From contig OX359274.1 in NCBI GenBank assembly GCA_947179155.2, positions 49,199,564 to 49,263,563 on the forward strand: 64,000 nt of DNA, read 5' to 3'. Shown piece by piece: positions 35,528-49,648 of this stretch. Source of the stretch: Hedera helix (lineage: Eukaryota > Streptophyta > Magnoliopsida > Apiales > Araliaceae). The notes below the pieces were generated by a model. The model had not been told where the DNA came from. It did not search any database and worked only from the letters and a program-made list of their open reading frames with translations. The first letter of the stretch is position 1. The number at the start of each line of letters is the position of its first letter. The translations under genes were made by a program, and so were the position numbers.

Positions 35528-38289
35528 TGTAAGACCCCGAATTTTATGAAATATAAAAATTAATTTTTCTTCATATATATTTTTCCTGAAACAGTAAGTG
35601 GTTAAATTAACGAAATTGAAAGTTAAGGATGTTATGTGTAAATTTTATTTTGTCGGACAATATTCGTTTTGTCGGGGAATATTCGGGCCGTACGACGGCG
35701 CCGAAATAACTAATTATTGGTGGACCCCACAACGGAATATTTGTCGGATATAGAAAACGACAGAAGTAACCTTTTTAAATAAAAATAGTCAACGGTGTTA
35801 ACTGTTAAAATACCGGTGATAAAAGAATAGTAGCATACGGTAATTTATGGTATTTTCTGTAGCACACGGTACTCTACAGTAGCACGCGGTATTGCACAGT
35901 GTCTCATACTATTGTTCTGATAATTGACACCGTAACTGTTACGCATCATTTCATCAATAATTGTCACTGCATAATATTTTATGTTATCAATTCAATAATT
36001 GTTGTTACACAGTATTTTGCATTATTGATTTAATAATTGTCATTACACTGTATTTTATATCATTGAGTCAATAATTGTTGTTGCACTGTTTTTAAAATTA
36101 TTGAACCTAATAATTGTCACAGTTGCAAATATACTGTAATTTATGTTATTAAATTAATAATAATCTGTAACGTGTTTATTACATTATTGTTGTAGCATTA
36201 TTTCATTTTATATGTTGGACCCACAGGAAAAATAAAAAATTTTATTTTTCAAAAGTTACTATTCACTCCCGGAATTTACTATTCATTCCCGGAAAAGTTA
36301 CTATTCACTGACGGAAGTTACTGTTCATCTCGGGGAAGTTACTGTTCATCTGCCGACAAAAGTTACTGTTCATTACTGTTCACTTTTTGAAAATTTTAAA
36401 GTTACTGTGCAAAGTTACTGTGCAAGTATTGAAAATTTTTAAAAACGTTTGCGCAGCCTCTGCTGAATTTTTTTTTTTTTTTTTTTTTTTTTAGTTCACC
36501 TACCACGCATAGTAACCTCTTTTCTCCTATAAATAGCTTGTTCAGCTGAATAGAAAAATCACACCTAAAACATAAAATTTTTCTATAAGAATTTTATGAG
36601 TTTTCTCTGAGAATAGTAAGGCTATTTTGAGTGTTTGAAAGCCAAAAGGAGTGCAGGAATTTTTCAAGTAAGTCTTTTATTAAAGAGTAGTAATTTTATA
36701 AATTCCTATTTTTCACGGTATTCACAAATCTTCCTTTAGAAGACTCTTCTTTGAGAAGATTCATTTTTAAAAGCTTTCTTTAGAAGATTTATTTTGGAAT
36801 ATTATTTTAAAAACTATTTTAAAGTAGTTATATTATACTACAAAAATTATGTTAAATATATATAATTTTGATAGTTCATATTATACGAGTTATCATACAC
36901 TTTGAAATTTATATGTGGTAATTACTAATTTTACTACAAAAATATAGGTTGATCAATCTCATTTAAATCAATATCCAGTCACGTGTTAAGGTAAGAAATG
37001 TCATTTTTTTTACACTCTTGAACTTGCTACGGTAAGGGATATTATTTTCTTTCATACTCCTGAATCGAAACTTATTATGGAACTATTGCTTCTATAATTC
37101 CTGAAAATATTATATGTTCCATAATAGTTGAACTTCATTATTTCAACTGAACCTTCCTATTTTCTGAATCTTTCTATTGAACTGTAACCATTATTCTGAA
37201 CTGAGAATCTTGAATAACATTTTTAAATTTCACTACACATCATGTTGACAATTTGGACATTATTTGAATCTGCACAAAGTAAACTTCCGATACTTATTGT
37301 TTATCCTGTTTCTTCTGTTCATCAATTGTATCACTATTATTTGTACTAATCATCAAGAATCAAGCTGTTGTGAATATCTGTGGCCGGGGGCACAGATGTG
37401 ATATATTTGTTGAACAGATGATAGGTTAAAGGCGATATATTAGGTTAAAGGCGATACATCTGTTCGGTGTCTTTTATGGCACGTGGTGAAAGTTCTCTTT
37501 GGCCCGTAGTGCATAGATGAACTGTTGTTTGGTATGATTATGACCAAAGGCTGAATCTGGTATAATCATGACCGTTGTTGTTATATTGAAAGTTCTCTTT
37601 GGCCCGTAGTGCATAGATGAACTGTTGTTTGGTATGATTATGACCAAAGGCTGAATCTGGTATAATCATGACCGCTGGTGCTATATTGAATGTTCTCTGG
37701 CCCGTAATGCATAGATGAACTGTTGATTTGCATGATTATGACCAGGAACTGTGAATTTGTATTATCTTGACTAATGGTATTTCAGATGATAAAAGTTGAT
37801 GATGTTTTTACGAAAAAGAGAAGCGCGTGGACATTATAGTCTACATTATTCTTCTAATAGATTGCTCATTCCGCCGCTATTATTGATCTGAACATTGTTC
37901 AAGAATTTAACTGCAGTTTTTGATATACACCTTGTATTCTGTTGTATTCTATCAAGAACTCACCTGTTGAAGGCTAATGATAATTTATTCGTCATTATCT
38001 TAGTCATGATATTTCTTACTGGGCTATTTGAGCTCACCCTTTTGTTCCATTATTTTTCAACAGGATATGAGAACGTAGCTGGGTCTAGCCGGGGAATGGA
38101 GTGAGAGTCCGAGGGATATCTATTATAGTCTTCACGTGTTGTAAAATAGTGTGGCAATAATAGTGAAGACTTAGTTGTGTATTATTATACACGGTATTGT
38201 TGTACGTTGTGCTTTGTTGTAATAATTTTGTTGTAGTCTTTTGACGACTCAAGTTTGGGCTGTGTGGGCCTAGATTTGGGGGCGTCACA
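35528..38289 (+). repeat. LTR 5
   Basis: Majority sequence; no private change noticed by eye. Confidence 0.93.
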
Positions 38290-38739
38290 GTTGGTATCAG
38301 AGCCATATAACGAAGAGCCCCGAGCCTCTCGCTGGTGACTTCCTAGGGAAAGGGGATGCACCGAAGCCAGACTCTCCGTAGGGGACGCCTATAGTACAGG
38401 TGGCAAACTGATAGGTACCATTGTGAGGTGCTGTCCCTATGGTGGGATGAGAGTCACAGTTGGCATCAGAGCTTAGGGATATGGTCTTTAATGGAGATCT
38501 GGGGTAGAACTAGGAGGGGAGAGACGAATATAATCAGTCACTAGTGTGTCCCACCTAAATTAGATTTTATTATCTAATGAGTTGATTTGAATATAGGGAC
38601 ATGTAGTGATGAGTCAATTTGTTTGAACTAACAATTATTTTGTGACCACAGTTTAGTATGACATCTGGAAATCAGGAGGATAACTTTGAAATGCCCGGTA
38701 CGTCAATTTCGGGGACGAAATTTCATAAGGAGGGGAGGT
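38290..38739 (+). repeat. Internal domain 5
   Basis: 450 bp. Its private base is T in GGGACATGTAGTGATG near 38603. Confidence 0.92.
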
Positions 38740-41501
38740 TGTAAGACCCCGAATTTTATGAAATATAAAAATTAATTTTTCTTCATATATATTTTTCCTG
38801 AAACAGTAAGTGGTTAAATTAACGAAATTGAAAGTTAAGGATGTTATGTGTAAATTTTATTTTGTCGGACAATATTCGTTTTGTCGGGGAATATTCGGGC
38901 CGTACGACGGCGCCGAAATAACTAATTATTGGTGGACCCCACAACGGAATATTTGTCGGATATAGAAAACGACAGAAGTAACCTTTTTAAATAAAAATAG
39001 TCAACGGTGTTAACTGTTAAAATACCGGTGATAAAAGAATAGTAGCATACGGTAATTTATGGTATTTTCTGTAGCACACGGTACTCTACAGTAGCACGCG
39101 GTATTGCACAGTGTCTCATACTATTGTTCTGATAATTGACACCGTAACTGTTACGCATCATTTCATCAATAATTGTCACTGCATAATATTTTATGTTATC
39201 AATTCAATAATTGTTGTTACACAGTATTTTGCATTATTGATTTAATAATTGTCATTACACTGTATTTTATATCATTGAGTCAATAATTGTTGTTGCACTG
39301 TTTTTAAAATTATTGAACCTAATAATTGTCACAGTTGCAAATATACTGTAATTTATGTTATTAAATTAATAATAATCTGTAACGTGTTTATTACATTATT
39401 GTTGTAGCATTATTTCATTTTATATGTTGGACCCACAGGAAAAATAAAAAATTTTATTTTTCAAAAGTTACTATTCACTCCCGGAATTTACTATTCATTC
39501 CCGGAAAAGTTACTATTCACTGACGGAAGTTACTGTTCATCTCGGGGAAGTTACTGTTCATCTGCCGACAAAAGTTACTGTTCATTACTGTTCACTTTTT
39601 GAAAATTTTAAAGTTACTGTGCAAAGTTACTGTGCAAGTATTGAAAATTTTTAAAAACGTTTGCGCAGCCTCTGCTGAATTTTTTTTTTTTTTTTTTTTT
39701 TTTTAGTTCACCTACCACGCATAGTAACCTCTTTTCTCCTATAAATAGCTTGTTCAGCTGAATAGAAAAATCACACCTAAAACATAAAATTTTTCTATAA
39801 GAATTTTATGAGTTTTCTCTGAGAATAGTAAGGCTATTTTGAGTGTTTGAAAGCCAAAAGGAGTGCAGGAATTTTTCAAGTAAGTCTTTTATTAAAGAGT
39901 AGTAATTTTATAAATTCCTATTTTTCACGGTATTCACAAATCTTCCTTTAGAAGACTCTTCTTTGAGAAGATTCATTTTTAAAAGCTTTCTTTAGAAGAT
40001 TTATTTTGGAATATTATTTTAAAAACTATTTTAAAGTAGTTATATTATACTACAAAAATTATGTTAAATATATATAATTTTGATAGTTCATATTATACGA
40101 GTTATCATACACTTTGAAATTTATATGTGGTAATTACTAATTTTACTACAAAAATATAGGTTGATCAATCTCATTTAAATCAATATCCAGTCACGTGTTA
40201 AGGTAAGAAATGGCATTTTTTTTACACTCTTGAACTTGCTACGGTAAGGGATATTATTTTCTTTCATACTCCTGAATCGAAACTTATTATGGAACTATTG
40301 CTTCTATAATTCCTGAAAATATTATATGTTCCATAATAGTTGAACTTCATTATTTCAACTGAACCTTCCTATTTTCTGAATCTTTCTATTGAACTGTAAC
40401 CATTATTCTGAACTGAGAATCTTGAATAACATTTTTAAATTTCACTACACATCATGTTGACAATTTGGACATTATTTGAATCTGCACAAAGTAAACTTCC
40501 GATACTTATTGTTTATCCTGTTTCTTCTGTTCATCAATTGTATCACTATTATTTGTACTAATCATCAAGAATCAAGCTGTTGTGAATATCTGTGGCCGGG
40601 GGCACAGATGTGATATATTTGTTGAACAGATGATAGGTTAAAGGCGATATATTAGGTTAAAGGCGATACATCTGTTCGGTGTCTTTTATGGCACGTGGTG
40701 AAAGTTCTCTTTGGCCCGTAGTGCATAGATGAACTGTTGTTTGGTATGATTATGACCAAAGGCTGAATCTGGTATAATCATGACCGTTGTTGTTATATTG
40801 AAAGTTCTCTTTGGCCCGTAGTGCATAGATGAACTGTTGTTTGGTATGATTATGACCAAAGGCTGAATCTGGTATAATCATGACCGCTGGTGCTATATTG
40901 AATGTTCTCTGGCCCGTAATGCATAGATGAACTGTTGATTTGCATGATTATGACCAGGAACTGTGAATTTGTATTATCTTGACTAATGGTATTTCAGATG
41001 ATAAAAGTTGATGATGTTTTTACGAAAAAGAGAAGCGCGTGGACATTATAGTCTACATTATTCTTCTAATAGATTGCTCATTCCGCCGCTATTATTGATC
41101 TGAACATTGTTCAAGAATTTAACTGCAGTTTTTGATATACACCTTGTATTCTGTTGTATTCTATCAAGAACTCACCTGTTGAAGGCTAATGATAATTTAT
41201 TCGTCATTATCTTAGTCATGATATTTCTTACTGGGCTATTTGAGCTCACCCTTTTGTTCCATTATTTTTCAACAGGATATGAGAACGTAGCTGGGTCTAG
41301 CCGGGGAATGGAGTGAGAGTCCGAGGGATATCTATTATAGTCTTCACGTGTTGTAAAATAGTGTGGCAATAATAGTGAAGACTTAGTTGTGTATTATTAT
41401 ACACGGTATTGTTGTACGTTGTGCTTTGTTGTAATAATTTTGTTGTAGTCTTTTGACGACTCAAGTTTGGGCTGTGTGGGCCTAGATTTGGGGGCGTCAC
41501 A
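38740..41501 (+). repeat. LTR 6
   Basis: Its private base is G in AAGAAATGGCATTTTT near 40212. Confidence 0.93.
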
Positions 41502-41951
41502 GTTGGTATCAGAGCCATATAACGAAGAGCCCCGAGCCTCTCGCTGGTGACTTCCTAGGGAAAGGGGATGCACCGAAGTCAGACTCTCCGTAGGGGACGC
41601 CTATAGTACAGGTGGCAAACTGATAGGTACCATTGTGAGGTGCTGTCCCTATGGTGGGATGAGAGTCACAGTTGGCATCAGAGCTTAGGGATATGGTCTT
41701 TAATGGAGATCTGGGGTAGAACTAGGAGGGGAGAGACGAATATAATCAGTCACTAGTGTGTCCCACCTAAATTAGATTTTATTATCTAATGAGTTGATTT
41801 GAATATAGGGACATGAAGTGATGAGTCAATTTGTTTGAACTAACAATTATTTTGTGACCACAGTTTAGTATGACATCTGGAAATCAGGAGGATAACTTTG
41901 AAATGCCCGGTACGTCAATTTCGGGGACGAAATTTCATAAGGAGGGGAGGT
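41502..41951 (+). repeat. Internal domain 6
   Basis: 450 bp. Its private base is T in CACCGAAGTCAGAC near 41579. Confidence 0.92.
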
Positions 41952-44714
41952 TGTAAGACCCCGAATTTTATGAAATATAAAAATTAATTTTTCTTCATAT
42001 ATATTTTTCCTGAAACAGTAAGTGGTTAAATTAACGAAATTGAAAGTTAAGGATGTTATGTGTAAATTTTATTTTGTCGGACAATATTCGTTTTGTCGGG
42101 GAATATTCGGGCCGTACGACGGCGCCGAAATAACTAATTATTGGTGGACCCCACAACGGAATATTTGTCGGATATAGAAAACGACAGAAGTAACCTTTTT
42201 AAATAAAAATAGTCAACGGTGTTAACTGTTAAAATACCGGTGATAAAAGAATAGTAGCATACGGTAATTTATGGTATTTTCTGTAGCACACGGTACTCTA
42301 CAGTAGCACGCGGTATTGCACAGTGTCTCATACTATTGTTCTGATAATTGACACCGTAACTGTTACGCATCATTTCATCAATAATTGTCACTGCATAATA
42401 TTTTATGTTATCAATTCAATAATTGTTGTTACACAGTATTTTGCATTATTGATTTAATAATTGTCATTACACTGTATTTTATATCATTGAGTCAATAATT
42501 GTTGTTGCACTGTTTTTAAAATTATTGAACCTAATAATTGTCACAGTTGCAAATATACTGTAATTTATGTTATTAAATTAATAATAATCTGTAACGTGTT
42601 TATTACATTATTGTTGTAGCATTATTTCATTTTATATGTTGGACCCACAGGAAAAATAAAAAATTTTATTTTTCAAAAGTTACTATTCACTCCCGGAATT
42701 TACTATTCATTCCCGGAAAAGTTACTATTCACTGACGGAAGTTACTGTTCATCTCGGGGAAGTTACTGTTCATCTGCCGACAAAAGTTACTGTTCATTAC
42801 TGTTCACTTTTTGAAAATTTTAAAGTTACTGTGCAAAGTTACTGTGCAAGTATTGAAAATTTTTAAAAACGTTTGCGCAGCCTCTGCTGAATTTTTTTTT
42901 TTTTTTTTTTTTTTTTTAGTTCACCTACCACGCATAGTAACCTCTTTTCTCCTATAAATAGCTTGTTCAGCTGAATAGAAAAATCACACCTAAAACATAA
43001 AATTTTTCTATAAGAATTTTATGAGTTTTCTCTGAGAATAGTAAGGCTATTTTGAGTGTTTGAAAGCCAAAAGGAGTGCAGGAATTTTTCAAGTAAGTCT
43101 TTTATTAAAGAGTAGTAATTTTATAAATTCCTATTTTTCACGGTATTCACAAATCTTCCTTTAGAAGACTCTTCTTTGAGAAGATTCATTTTTAAAAGCT
43201 TTCTTTAGAAGATTTATTTTGGAATATTATTTTAAAAACTATTTTAAAGTAGTTATATTATACTACAAAAATTATGTTAAATATATATAATTTTGATAGT
43301 TCATATTATACGAGTTATCATACACTTTGAAATTTATATGTGGTAATTACTAATTTTACTACAAAAATATAGGTTGATCAATCTCATTTAAATCAATATC
43401 CAGTCACGTGTTAAGGTAAGAAATGTCATTTTTTTTACACTCTTGAACTTGCTACGGTAAGGGATATTATTTTCTTTCATACTCCTGAATCGAAACTTAT
43501 TATGGAACTATTGCTTCTATAATTCCTGAAAATATTATATGTTCCATAATAGTTGAACTTCATTATTTCAACTGAACCTTCCTATTTTCTGAATCTTTCT
43601 ATTGAACTGTAACCATTATTCTGAACTGAGAATCTTGAATAACATTTTTAAATTTCACTACACATCATGTTGACAATTTGGACATTATTTGAATCTGCAC
43701 AAAGTAAACTTCCGATACTTATTGTTTATCCTGTTTCTTCTGTTCATCAATTGTATCACTATTATTTGTACTAATCATCAAGAATCAAGCTGTTGTGAAT
43801 ATCTGTGGCCGGGGGCACAGATGTGATATATTTGTTGAACAGATGATAGGTTAAAGGCGATATATTAGGTTAAAGGCGATACATCTGTTCGGTGTCTTTT
43901 ATGGCACGTGGTGAAAGTTCTCTTTGGCCCGTAGTGCATAGATGAACTGTTGTTTGGTATGATTATGACCAAAGGCTGAATCTGGTATAATCATGACCGT
44001 TGTTGTTATATTGAAAGTTCTCTTTGGCCCGTAGTGCATAGATGAACTGTTGTTTGGTATGATTATGACCAAAGGCTGAATCTGGTATAATCATGACCGC
44101 TGGTGCTATATTGAATGTTCTCTGGCCCGTAATGCATAGATGAACTGTTGATTTGCATGATTATGACCAGGAACTGTGAATTTGTATTATCTTGACTAAT
44201 GGTATTTCAGATGATAAAAGTTGATGATGTTTTTACGAAAAAGAGAAGCGCGTGGACATTATAGTCTACATTATTCTTCTAATAGATTGCTCATTCCGCC
44301 GCTATTATTGATCTGAACATTGTTCAAGAATTTAACTGCAGTTTTTGATATACACCTTGTATTCTGTTGTATTCTATCAAGAACTCACCTGTTGAAGGCT
44401 AATGATAATTTATTCGTCATTATCTTAGTCATGATATTTCTTACTGGGCTATTTGAGCTCACCCTTTTGTTCCATTATTTTTCAACAGGATATGAGAACG
44501 TAGCTGGGTCTAGCCGGGGAATGGAGTGAGAGTCCGAGGGATATCTATTATAGTCTTCACGTGTTGTAAAATAGTGTGGCAATAATAGTGAAGACTTAGT
44601 TGTGTATTATTATACACGGTATTGTTGTACGTTGTGCTTTGTTGTAATAATTTTGTTGTAGTCTTTTGACGACTCAAGTTTGGGCTGTGTGGGCCTAGAT
44701 TTGGGGGCGTCACA
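41952..44714 (+). repeat. LTR 7 (3' terminal)
   Basis: It ends GGGGGCGTCACA exactly where the other LTRs do, then passes into unrelated flanking DNA beginning GTTAAACTC. One extra T in the poly-T tract makes it one base longer. Confidence 0.93.
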
Positions 44715-44719
44715 GTTAA

Positions 44720-45126
44720 ACTCATTGGGTCAACTGCTCCATCATGTACGCTTTGGTTCGGGTCCGTAAACCAACATCTCTCACTCACATGGCAACGACG
44801 TTATTATCATATAAGTTAAACATATCAAAACGTGTAAGTTGAAAAATTGTTTAGCCAACAAATTGTGCGGCCGCTGAGTTACCTGCACTGCAGGAGTTCT
44901 AAATCAAACCCCTTAGGGCGAAAATAAAGACATCAACTTTTTGCAATGCGGGAGCCGTCAAGCAAAAATGATTAAGGCTTACATTAAGGGTACAATATGT
45001 CAAACTCAGGGTACCCCATGCTAACTTCAATTTTTACCTGACTAAATATCTCTAATCCTTCAGACAGCCGTACTTAACCCTTTTAAACCTTTTATTTATT
45101 TCGCATCTCACTTATTTGTTCAAATT
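44720..45126. other. Intergenic, right flank of the array
   Basis: No gene seen. It separates the array from an older relative of the same LTR. Confidence 0.5.
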
Positions 45127-47153
45127 TTATCTTGTCGAAAAATATTCATTTTATTTAAAAATATTCGTTATATCGGGGAATATTCGATCCGTACGACAGA
45201 GCCGAAATAACTAATCATTGGTGGACCCCACAACAAAATATTATCGGATATAAAAAATGACATAAATAACTTTTTTAAATAAAAATGGTCAACGGTATTA
45301 TCACTTTTAACTATTAAAATACTCGGTAGTAAAGAAATAGTAGAACAATATATTACACAGTAACATACAGTATTGTACAGTAGCACACGGTATTGCATAG
45401 CGTTTTATATTATTAAACTGATAAAGTGGCTATTGTACAATATTGACTCTATTGAACCAATAATTGCCACATGCATAATAATTCATATTATTGAACTGAT
45501 AATTATCACAGTAGCATATGCACAGTGATTTACATTATTGAATCAATAATTGTCATTACACAGTAACGTATTTTTTCTTTTATTTATTTTCTGCATTATT
45601 GTCATCACCATTATGATGTTGATTTAACTGTTATATTCCATTATTATTTGATATTTTTGTTTGTATTGTGAATATCTAACTCAGAAAACCAACTATACTA
45701 CATTTATAATAATTTCTTATAATAATAAATAATTGTGAATAATTGATGAATTATTGTTAAATAATTGAATTTATAAAATTATTTGTTTTATATACTTTAT
45801 ATAAAATTAATTATTTTATATATAAAGTTAATTAATTTATATAAAGTTAATTGTTTTATATATAAAGTTAATTGATTTATGTAAAGTTAATTACTTTATA
45901 TATAAAGTTAGTTATTTTATTAAGATATGAAATGAACGGTATATATTAAAAGAAATTTGAATGAATGGTTTAGATTAAATAAATCTTAAAAGATGAAATG
46001 TGTGATATGGATTAAACATTATCTTGAAATGAACGGTTCAAATTATTTTAGAAAATCTTGGTATATGATAATATTTTTGGCTATAAATAAAAACCTTAAC
46101 TTAAGAAATTTTTATAACTTCATTGCTTATTCTTTCTTTCACTCTCTGAATATTATTTTTTGTAAGTTCTCTGTGAGTGTGCTTAAGCTATCGTGTGTAT
46201 TTGTGAAGATCTATAAGAGTACAAGTATTATTTAAGTAAATCTTTTCATAATAGTTAGTCAAGTAATCACACACATCACACGGTGTTTATAAATTTTTCT
46301 TTAAAAGACTATTCTTTTAGAAGTTTTATTTTAAAATATTATTTTCTTTCAAAAATCATATTAAAATTATTCTACTTTATTCTATCAAATCACTTTTGAT
46401 AATTTCATATGAATTGTTATACACCATGAAATTTATATGTGGTAGTTACTTATTAAATTATAAATATATAGGTTGATCAACTTCATTTAAATCAATATTC
46501 TGTCACGTGTTATGGTTAGAGATATCATTTAATTTCATACTCTTAAACTTACTATGATAAGTATTATTCGGTAAAACTTTTTGAAATGATTATATGTTTA
46601 TTAATAGTTTGCACTTCATTTAATATCATTTCATGTGAATCTTCTTGTTTACTTGAAGTTTTCTATTGAACTTCAACTGCTATTTTTGAATTATAAATCT
46701 TGAATATTGTTTTTGAATTTAAGTCCAAATCATGTTGACAATTTTGACATTATTTGACTCTGGACAAAATATCTTGTTATTCTATTCATCATTTATATCT
46801 TCGTTGTTATTCTAATCATCAAGAATCATTTTGTTGTGAATATATGTGGTCTGGGGTACAGATGATAGGATAAAAGTGATATAATGGTGGTGTGTTTTAG
46901 GACACATAGTGAATGTTCTCTTTGGCGGGGGACAGAAAGTAGTTGGGTTTAGCCGGGAGATGGAGTGAACGTCCGAGTGATAGTTGTAGTAGTTTTCACA
47001 TGTTGTAAAATAGTGACAATAATAGTGAAGACTTAGTTGTGTATTATTGAGTTCTGTATTTTTGTATTATATACTGTTTTGTAACAGTTATCATGTATTT
47101 TTGGCGTCTCAAATTAAATTGGGTTGTATAGGCCCAAATTTGAGAGCGACATA
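45127..47153 (+). mobile_element. Degenerate, internally deleted relative of the array LTR
   Basis: Clear but decayed similarity in the same orientation: TCGGGGAATATTCGATCCGT and GGTGGACCCCACAAC near the start, GGTTGATCAA...TCACGTGTTA in the middle, and TAGTGAAGACTTAGTTGTGTA...TAGGCCCAAATTTGAGAGCG at the end. It lacks the TGTAAGACCCC start and a stretch before GTAGTTGGGTTTAGCCGG. No primer site follows, so it is a truncated or solo LTR, much older than the array. Confidence 0.82.
45776..45915. repeat. AT-rich tandem repeat, TATATAAAGTTAATT units
   Basis: About six imperfect units of 20-24 bp based on TTTATATATAAAGTTAATTG lie inside the degenerate LTR and are absent from the array copies, so they expanded after the two lineages split. 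Confidence 0.7.
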
Positions 47154-47944
47154 TTATTACTGTATCTTTTTCTAAACGTTATAGTTGTCGACAATAAGTG
47201 CAGAGTATGGTGAAATTAATGTCTTCCATTTTTCCCAATGTTACTCAAATTCCTAAAATTGCCCTATATACTCTCATAGTCTGGACTTTAAGAAATGAAA
47301 CTAAAGTAACAACATTAATCTATTTCTATGATATAGCCAAATATCATAAAGAGTACTAAATGAAAGAATCAAGGATAACATTATCCTTTAAAAATGACAA
47401 CACATAGTGAGAAAGTAGGAATTAATTTTCTCACCTCCTTTATTTTATCGCTAAGCCCATGTAATATTTTCATGACGTGCTCATTAAATAGTCTTGTTTT
47501 GTGGATTATAATCTAATCATTTCTCGAATGTCTAACTTAAAACTGTCAAATTGCTCACTATTTGAAGCGCTAATTTTAAAATTTTACATACAATTAATAT
47601 GTCACGATAAACAATTTCATAATTGTAAACATGTGTCTTACGATCATGTTGTGTGAATCTTAATTCAGTCACTCTCTAAGTGCCTAATTAAATATAATTA
47701 TCACGTTGAAATACGTTAATGATTTGGTTGGACAAAAAGATGCAACTAATATAAATGGATGATGATTCAAGTTCCATAAAATGAGAAAAATAGATTAAGA
47801 AATGTGAATTTGTTGACTCCCTTATTTATATAAACGTACGTTTTCTAAGTTTAAAGAGAATCGTCAGCCGGTTATTACTGAAATATTTTTATCAGGACAA
47901 ATCACTGATCTCTCTCAAACTATTCATACAACAATTCTTTTAGA
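47154..47944. other. Intergenic, no gene seen
   Basis: AT-rich sequence without recognisable coding or repeat structure. Confidence 0.5.
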
Positions 47945-48115
47945 ATAAGTACAAGCTAACAACATTTAAATATTATATATATTTTAACTATTAAAAAATA
48001 AAACATGACATTAAAATTTATATTATATCCTACTTTTTAATTATTAAAATAAATGTAGTGTTTATTTTTATATTTGAATATTGTGTATGTAAATTTATCT
48101 ATTATTTTATAATGC
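47945..48115. mobile_element. AT-rich hairpin, probable MITE (copy B)
   Basis: It shares GAATAAGTA, AAATATTATAT, ATTAAAAAATAAAA and a central ATTAAAATTT with the element at 21060-21215, again as a fold-back. The AT richness makes the boundaries uncertain. Confidence 0.4.
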
Positions 48116-49648
48116 TCCATGGTCACCTAACATGACAAAATAAATAAATGACCAACCTTAAGAGGCATGGCATGGTATTGGACTCTTTGTTCCACGTCTA
48201 TTTTGTTTGATTTATTTTTTCTGATCCCACCACAGGCTAGAAGTTCTTCATGTTTCAATATGTAAACCATTTGCATGCATGCATGATCGAAGTCTTACAG
48301 TGAACAATGTTAAGATTATAGAGTTGCATCGTTTCCATAGCCTTCAAAGAATATAGATAACCATTTTCAGTAGGCCAATATTATTCTTCTTTCATAAATT
48401 GCAATTGAAATAGTGATTCCAAATATCCCATGTATAACAAGAAATGTACAATTGCTTTTATCTGGACTAAACAATAAATTCAACTGAATAAAAGTATCAA
48501 GATCGTCACTGGCACAATCAATATGAGTGATGGGAATAAAGCGAGTGACCCTGCATAACATAACGAATGGCATGAGATAAATCACCAAAACTTTTCGCTA
48601 CACTTCTGTTTATTATTCAAGATGTAACAATAATATTACTTCATGTTAAATAAAAAAGGCCAGGAATTATCACAAAAGTAATGGTATTACATATATTCTA
48701 AAAGGGGCACACATGCTTTTAAAATCATCCACTTACTTTTATTTTCCAATTTGTACTTGGGTGATGTTTCTAGTTTAAAATGCTTATAGCAATTGGTCCC
48801 CTTCATGGGGCAATAATGTGAATAAAAGAATCTCACTATCGCAAAAGCTAGTCCAATGTCATTTAGTTCAACAAGAAGAGATCATCTCACACTAATCAAA
48901 CAGAATAAATGTGAAAAGTAAAGTTTCCTCTATTCAACATAAGATTAAGATTAGACATAGCTAATCTCTGATTTTAGTTGCCTGACTTGAGGGATTTTTA
49001 AGGTTACTGTGAAGTATAGTATAGCAAGCACTACAGGTTTTATAACAATCTCGTTAAATCGTTAAATCATTACACTACGCTGTAGGTTTGCTGATCAGAA
49101 TTGGCTGGAAGAATTTAATTTTCAGCAGCTAATAAGAAGGGTGGTATTCTCCCCACCCCCTTCTCCCGGCTTTTTTTTCCTTATCTTTTCCTCCCTCTTC
49201 GTTCAATGTATTCTAGCTTGAAAGAGTGATGGCTCCACAGTTTCTCTCTACGTAAAGCTTTGTGCCGTTCTTATTTGTTGAAATGAGAGCATGATTTTGT
49301 TTTGATTCTTACTTTCCTTTGGACTAGTAGAAAGAAAAATGAATACAAAGATGCTCTGGGAAATTAATAAATCCTGGAGGGCGAATAGGCAATTTCTATG
49401 TTATATAATAATGTTACAATTTATATACATACAATGAAGAGTTGTGTTTGTTTTTACTCAGAATTTTATGATTCCTGCAAGATTTTTTTTTTAAAAGTCA
49501 CAGTGATTCAATTATTTTCTTAAGGATAAAACCACTGATTTACACATTGCCAACTCAAAGCAAAGCTAGTCAAGCCCACAACGAATGCTGTCATTGTGAG
49601 TTGCATACTTAATCACACATCTACAATTATTCAACTTGGATTCCAAAA
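48116..49648. other. Intergenic, no gene seen
   Basis: No recognised coding region. The 73-residue minus-strand frame at 48367-48588 has no family signature. Confidence 0.5.

Larger units (their letters stand above)
22675..44719 (+). mobile_element. Tandem multi-LTR Ty3/Gypsy array: 7 LTRs, 6 internal domains
   Basis: A 3212-bp unit repeats six times and ends with a seventh LTR. Each LTR (about 2762 bp) starts TGTAAGACCCCGAATTT and ends GGGGGCGTCACA. Each 450-bp internal domain starts with a primer binding site complementary to initiator tRNA-Met (TGGTATCAGAGCC) and ends with TTTCGGGGACGAAATTTC and the polypurine tract AAGGAGGGGAGGT, a layout typical of Ty3/Gypsy chromoviruses of the Tekay/Del type. 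The array is bracketed by GTTAA (22675-22679 and 44715-44719). No gag-pol is present, so movement would need proteins in trans. Units 2-7 differ by about one base each. The most likely origin is LTR-LTR unequal recombination within one insertion; insertion of a preformed multimer is the alternative. Confidence 0.93.

Noticed and set aside
22680..44714. Regular repeats considered as CRISPR, satellite or tandem gene family
   Set aside because: TG...CA ends, a tRNA-Met primer site, a polypurine tract and a target duplication identify LTR retrotransposon units instead.
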